64,000 nucleotides of DNA, from assembly GCF_002723935.1 (NCBI RefSeq), contig NZ_BEWM01000002.1, forward strand, positions 496,001 to 560,000, in the 5' to 3' direction. A program made the position numbers and the translations under genes. The notes beneath the pieces were generated by a model. The model was not told the DNA's origin, did no database searches, and saw nothing but the letters and a program-made list of their open reading frames with translations. This document shows, piece by piece, positions 62,767 through 64,000 of the stretch; positions within the stretch are counted from its first letter, which is position 1, and each line of letters opens with the position of its first letter. Source of the stretch: Gluconobacter cerinus. Lineage in GTDB: Bacteria; Pseudomonadota; Alphaproteobacteria; Acetobacterales; Acetobacteraceae.

Positions 62767-64000
62767 TTAGAAAGTAATTCCGGTTTCGAAATCCAGTATC
62801 AGTGGATTTTTGTACCGGTTGGTCCCGCCTGTGCTCCAGATGTACTGGGCACCAGGACGGATCAGCAGCCATGGGGTGGGGCGCCATCCGTAGTTCAGTT
62901 CGATGGCGTGTTCCCCGCTTGGGCGGTAAAGACCGGTGGCGCCATTTTTCTGAAGTTCGGCGACCCAGTTGGCCATCTTGGCATTCACCCAGAGGAACTT
63001 CATGCCGAGGCTAACTGTGTCATCGGGGCGATTTTTGAACGTGCCTTTGCGTGTCAGGCCCCAGTCGACGAAGTATGGCGCGATGGCCGTTCTCGGATCA
63101 CCCCAGGTGAAGGACGCAAAAAACGATGTGCCGCGATGTGCATCCCCTGTGTCGCGCTGGATCATGCGATCGAACTGGAACCATCCGCCGAAACGTCCCC
63201 TGACCTTTGCTGTTGGTGCACTAACTAGATAGTTACTTGGAATTTCAAACATTCCATATTGGGAGTACACATTGTTGACCTGTGACGTATCCCAGTATCC
63301 GCCGATCTTGACGTTGGTTTGCAGGGGACCACTGTAATCGTCTTTTCCGCCCTGATGCCAGACAAGCTGGAAGGGCAGAAAGGTGCCGGTGGCGCCGTGC
63401 AGGTTCATCTTCCACCCGTTATGGGTGTTTCCAATCGTCGGATCAGCAGAATAGACGCCAAACTGAATGGAATAATGGTTGTTTCCGGCAGGGTAGAATT
63501 TCACCCATGCGCCGGGATGGGCCGTCGGATAGTATCCATAGCCTGAGTTGTAAGCGATGGACTGTGGCATGCCGCAGATGGCGTTGGTCTGGAACTGACA
63601 GTAGTTGTTCATACCCCAGTAGATGGACCATGTTTCGAAGTCGGTTTCAGAGTTGATTTCGCCGATCGTCGTTGAAACGTAGCGGTTCCAGTTCATCTCC
63701 CAGGACAGCAGAGACAAACGCACTGTGGGAGAGCCGTAGATTTCCTGCGGACTGTTTAGTGCAGGAAGTTTTGCACCGAGGCCCTGTCCCGCGCGGGAGG
63801 TCACGATGAAGTGGAACAGGCCGATGCTGTAGCCTGTGAGCTTCTTGAGATCGAAATCAAAATTCAGGCCGATTTCGTGTGCGTACCTCACATTCTGGGA
63901 CTTGCCGCCCATCGGGTTGCCAGCAGAATCCTGAAAGTAATGGCCCGTGATGTTCACGCCCTTGTCCGTCAGCCATGGGCGCCAGCCGCCCCAGTCCCCG
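62767..64000 (-). CDS. OprB-type carbohydrate porin (partial, runs off window)
   Basis: Outer-membrane carbohydrate-selective porin; the gene continues beyond position 64000, so the N-terminus is missing. The visible N-terminal part reads GDWGGWRPWLTDKGVNIT, the OprB family opening. The rest is a beta-barrel with FDLKKLTGYSIGLFHFIVTS, GAWVKFYPAGNNHYSIQFGV and a C-terminal LDFETGITF with terminal Phe. OprB channels let sugars and polyols cross the outer membrane. It is upstream of sldBA in the same direction, with 87 bases between, which would supply substrate to the dehydrogenase. Joint transcription is inferred. Confidence 0.88.
   Translation of the reverse strand, partial: GDWGGWRPWLTDKGVNITGHYFQDSAGNPMGGKSQNVRYAHEIGLNFDFDLKKLTGYSIGLFHFIVTSRAGQGLGAKLPALNSPQEIYGSPTVRLSLLSWEMNWNRYVSTTIGEINSETDFETWSIYWGMNNYCQFQTNAICGMPQSIAYNSGYGYYPTAHPGAWVKFYPAGNNHYSIQFGVYSADPTIGNTHNGWKMNLHGATGTFLPFQLVWHQGGKDDYSGPLQTNVKIGGYWDTSQVNNVYSQYGMFEIPSNYLVSAPTAKVRGRFGGWFQFDRMIQRDTGDAHRGTSFFASFTWGDPRTAIAPYFVDWGLTRKGTFKNRPDDTVSLGMKFLWVNAKMANWVAELQKNGATGLYRPSGEHAIELNYGWRPTPWLLIRPGAQYIWSTGGTNRYKNPLILDFETGITF

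Noticed and set aside
1-64000. CRISPR arrays, tRNA genes, insertion sequences, prophage or integration sites
   Set aside because: No spaced direct repeats, cloverleaf with T-loop motif, transposase or integrase was seen on either strand.

Overview
The window looks like a chromosomal segment of an acetic acid bacterium, most likely Gluconobacter. The best evidence is at the right end: a PQQ-dependent polyol dehydrogenase (sldA) with its small membrane subunit (sldB), the pair these bacteria use for periplasmic oxidation of glycerol, sorbitol and other polyols, next to an OprB-type sugar porin. A Tat-exported SMP-30/gluconolactonase-like protein, several TonB receptors and GTG/TTG starts fit as well. 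The species is inferred from protein recognition only. No rRNA, tRNA, insertion sequence, prophage or CRISPR array was seen.

Layout. (1) 1-15276: type I secretion plus glycosylation region. It holds the end of an exporter ATPase, its HlyD adaptor, a Sel1-repeat protein, a TPR-GT2-GT4 fusion, an unknown 307-aa protein, a GT4 enzyme, two paralogous TPR-GT32 enzymes around a small unknown gene, dps, and a double-GT2 enzyme. The two largest glycosyltransferases share a duplicated accessory domain. (2) 15416-20878: Pho box and pstC-pstA-pstB-phoU-phoB-phoR, without pstS. (3) 20939-23765: AnsP-like permease and a lytic transglycosylase lipoprotein with an SPOR domain. (4) 23829-29090: flagellar genes fliL, fliM, a DUF6468-type gene, a motE-like gene and an unknown 811-aa exported protein. 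(5) 29096-36064: TetR regulator, a nested double-dyad operator, and an RND tripartite efflux operon with a small exported protein. (6) 36210-38635: Fur-box-like dyad and siderophore receptor.

(7) 38700-42983: a TPP riboswitch controlling a TonB receptor, an APH-fold kinase and a PnuC-type permease, read here as a thiamine uptake-and-trap operon. (8) 43098-48388: S46 dipeptidyl-peptidase behind a Zur-box-like dyad, an MFS exporter, a DUF218 protein and an AGE-family isomerase. (9) 48532-52020: rpe, a heparinase II/III-like gene broken by one in-frame TGA, and a GT4 enzyme. (10) 52126-57036: SMP-30 protein, a DesK/DesR-like two-component system with a membrane protein, and tyrS. (11) 57137-64000: TonB receptor behind a second copy of the Zur-like dyad, then sldA, sldB and a partial oprB on the minus strand.

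The most promising leads are the secretion/glycosylation locus with its repeated accessory domain, the riboswitch-controlled thiamine operon, the dyad shared by the S46 peptidase and a TonB receptor 14 kb away, the unknown large protein in the flagellar cluster, and the single-nonsense pseudogene. Function calls come from reading motifs; no database search was possible.
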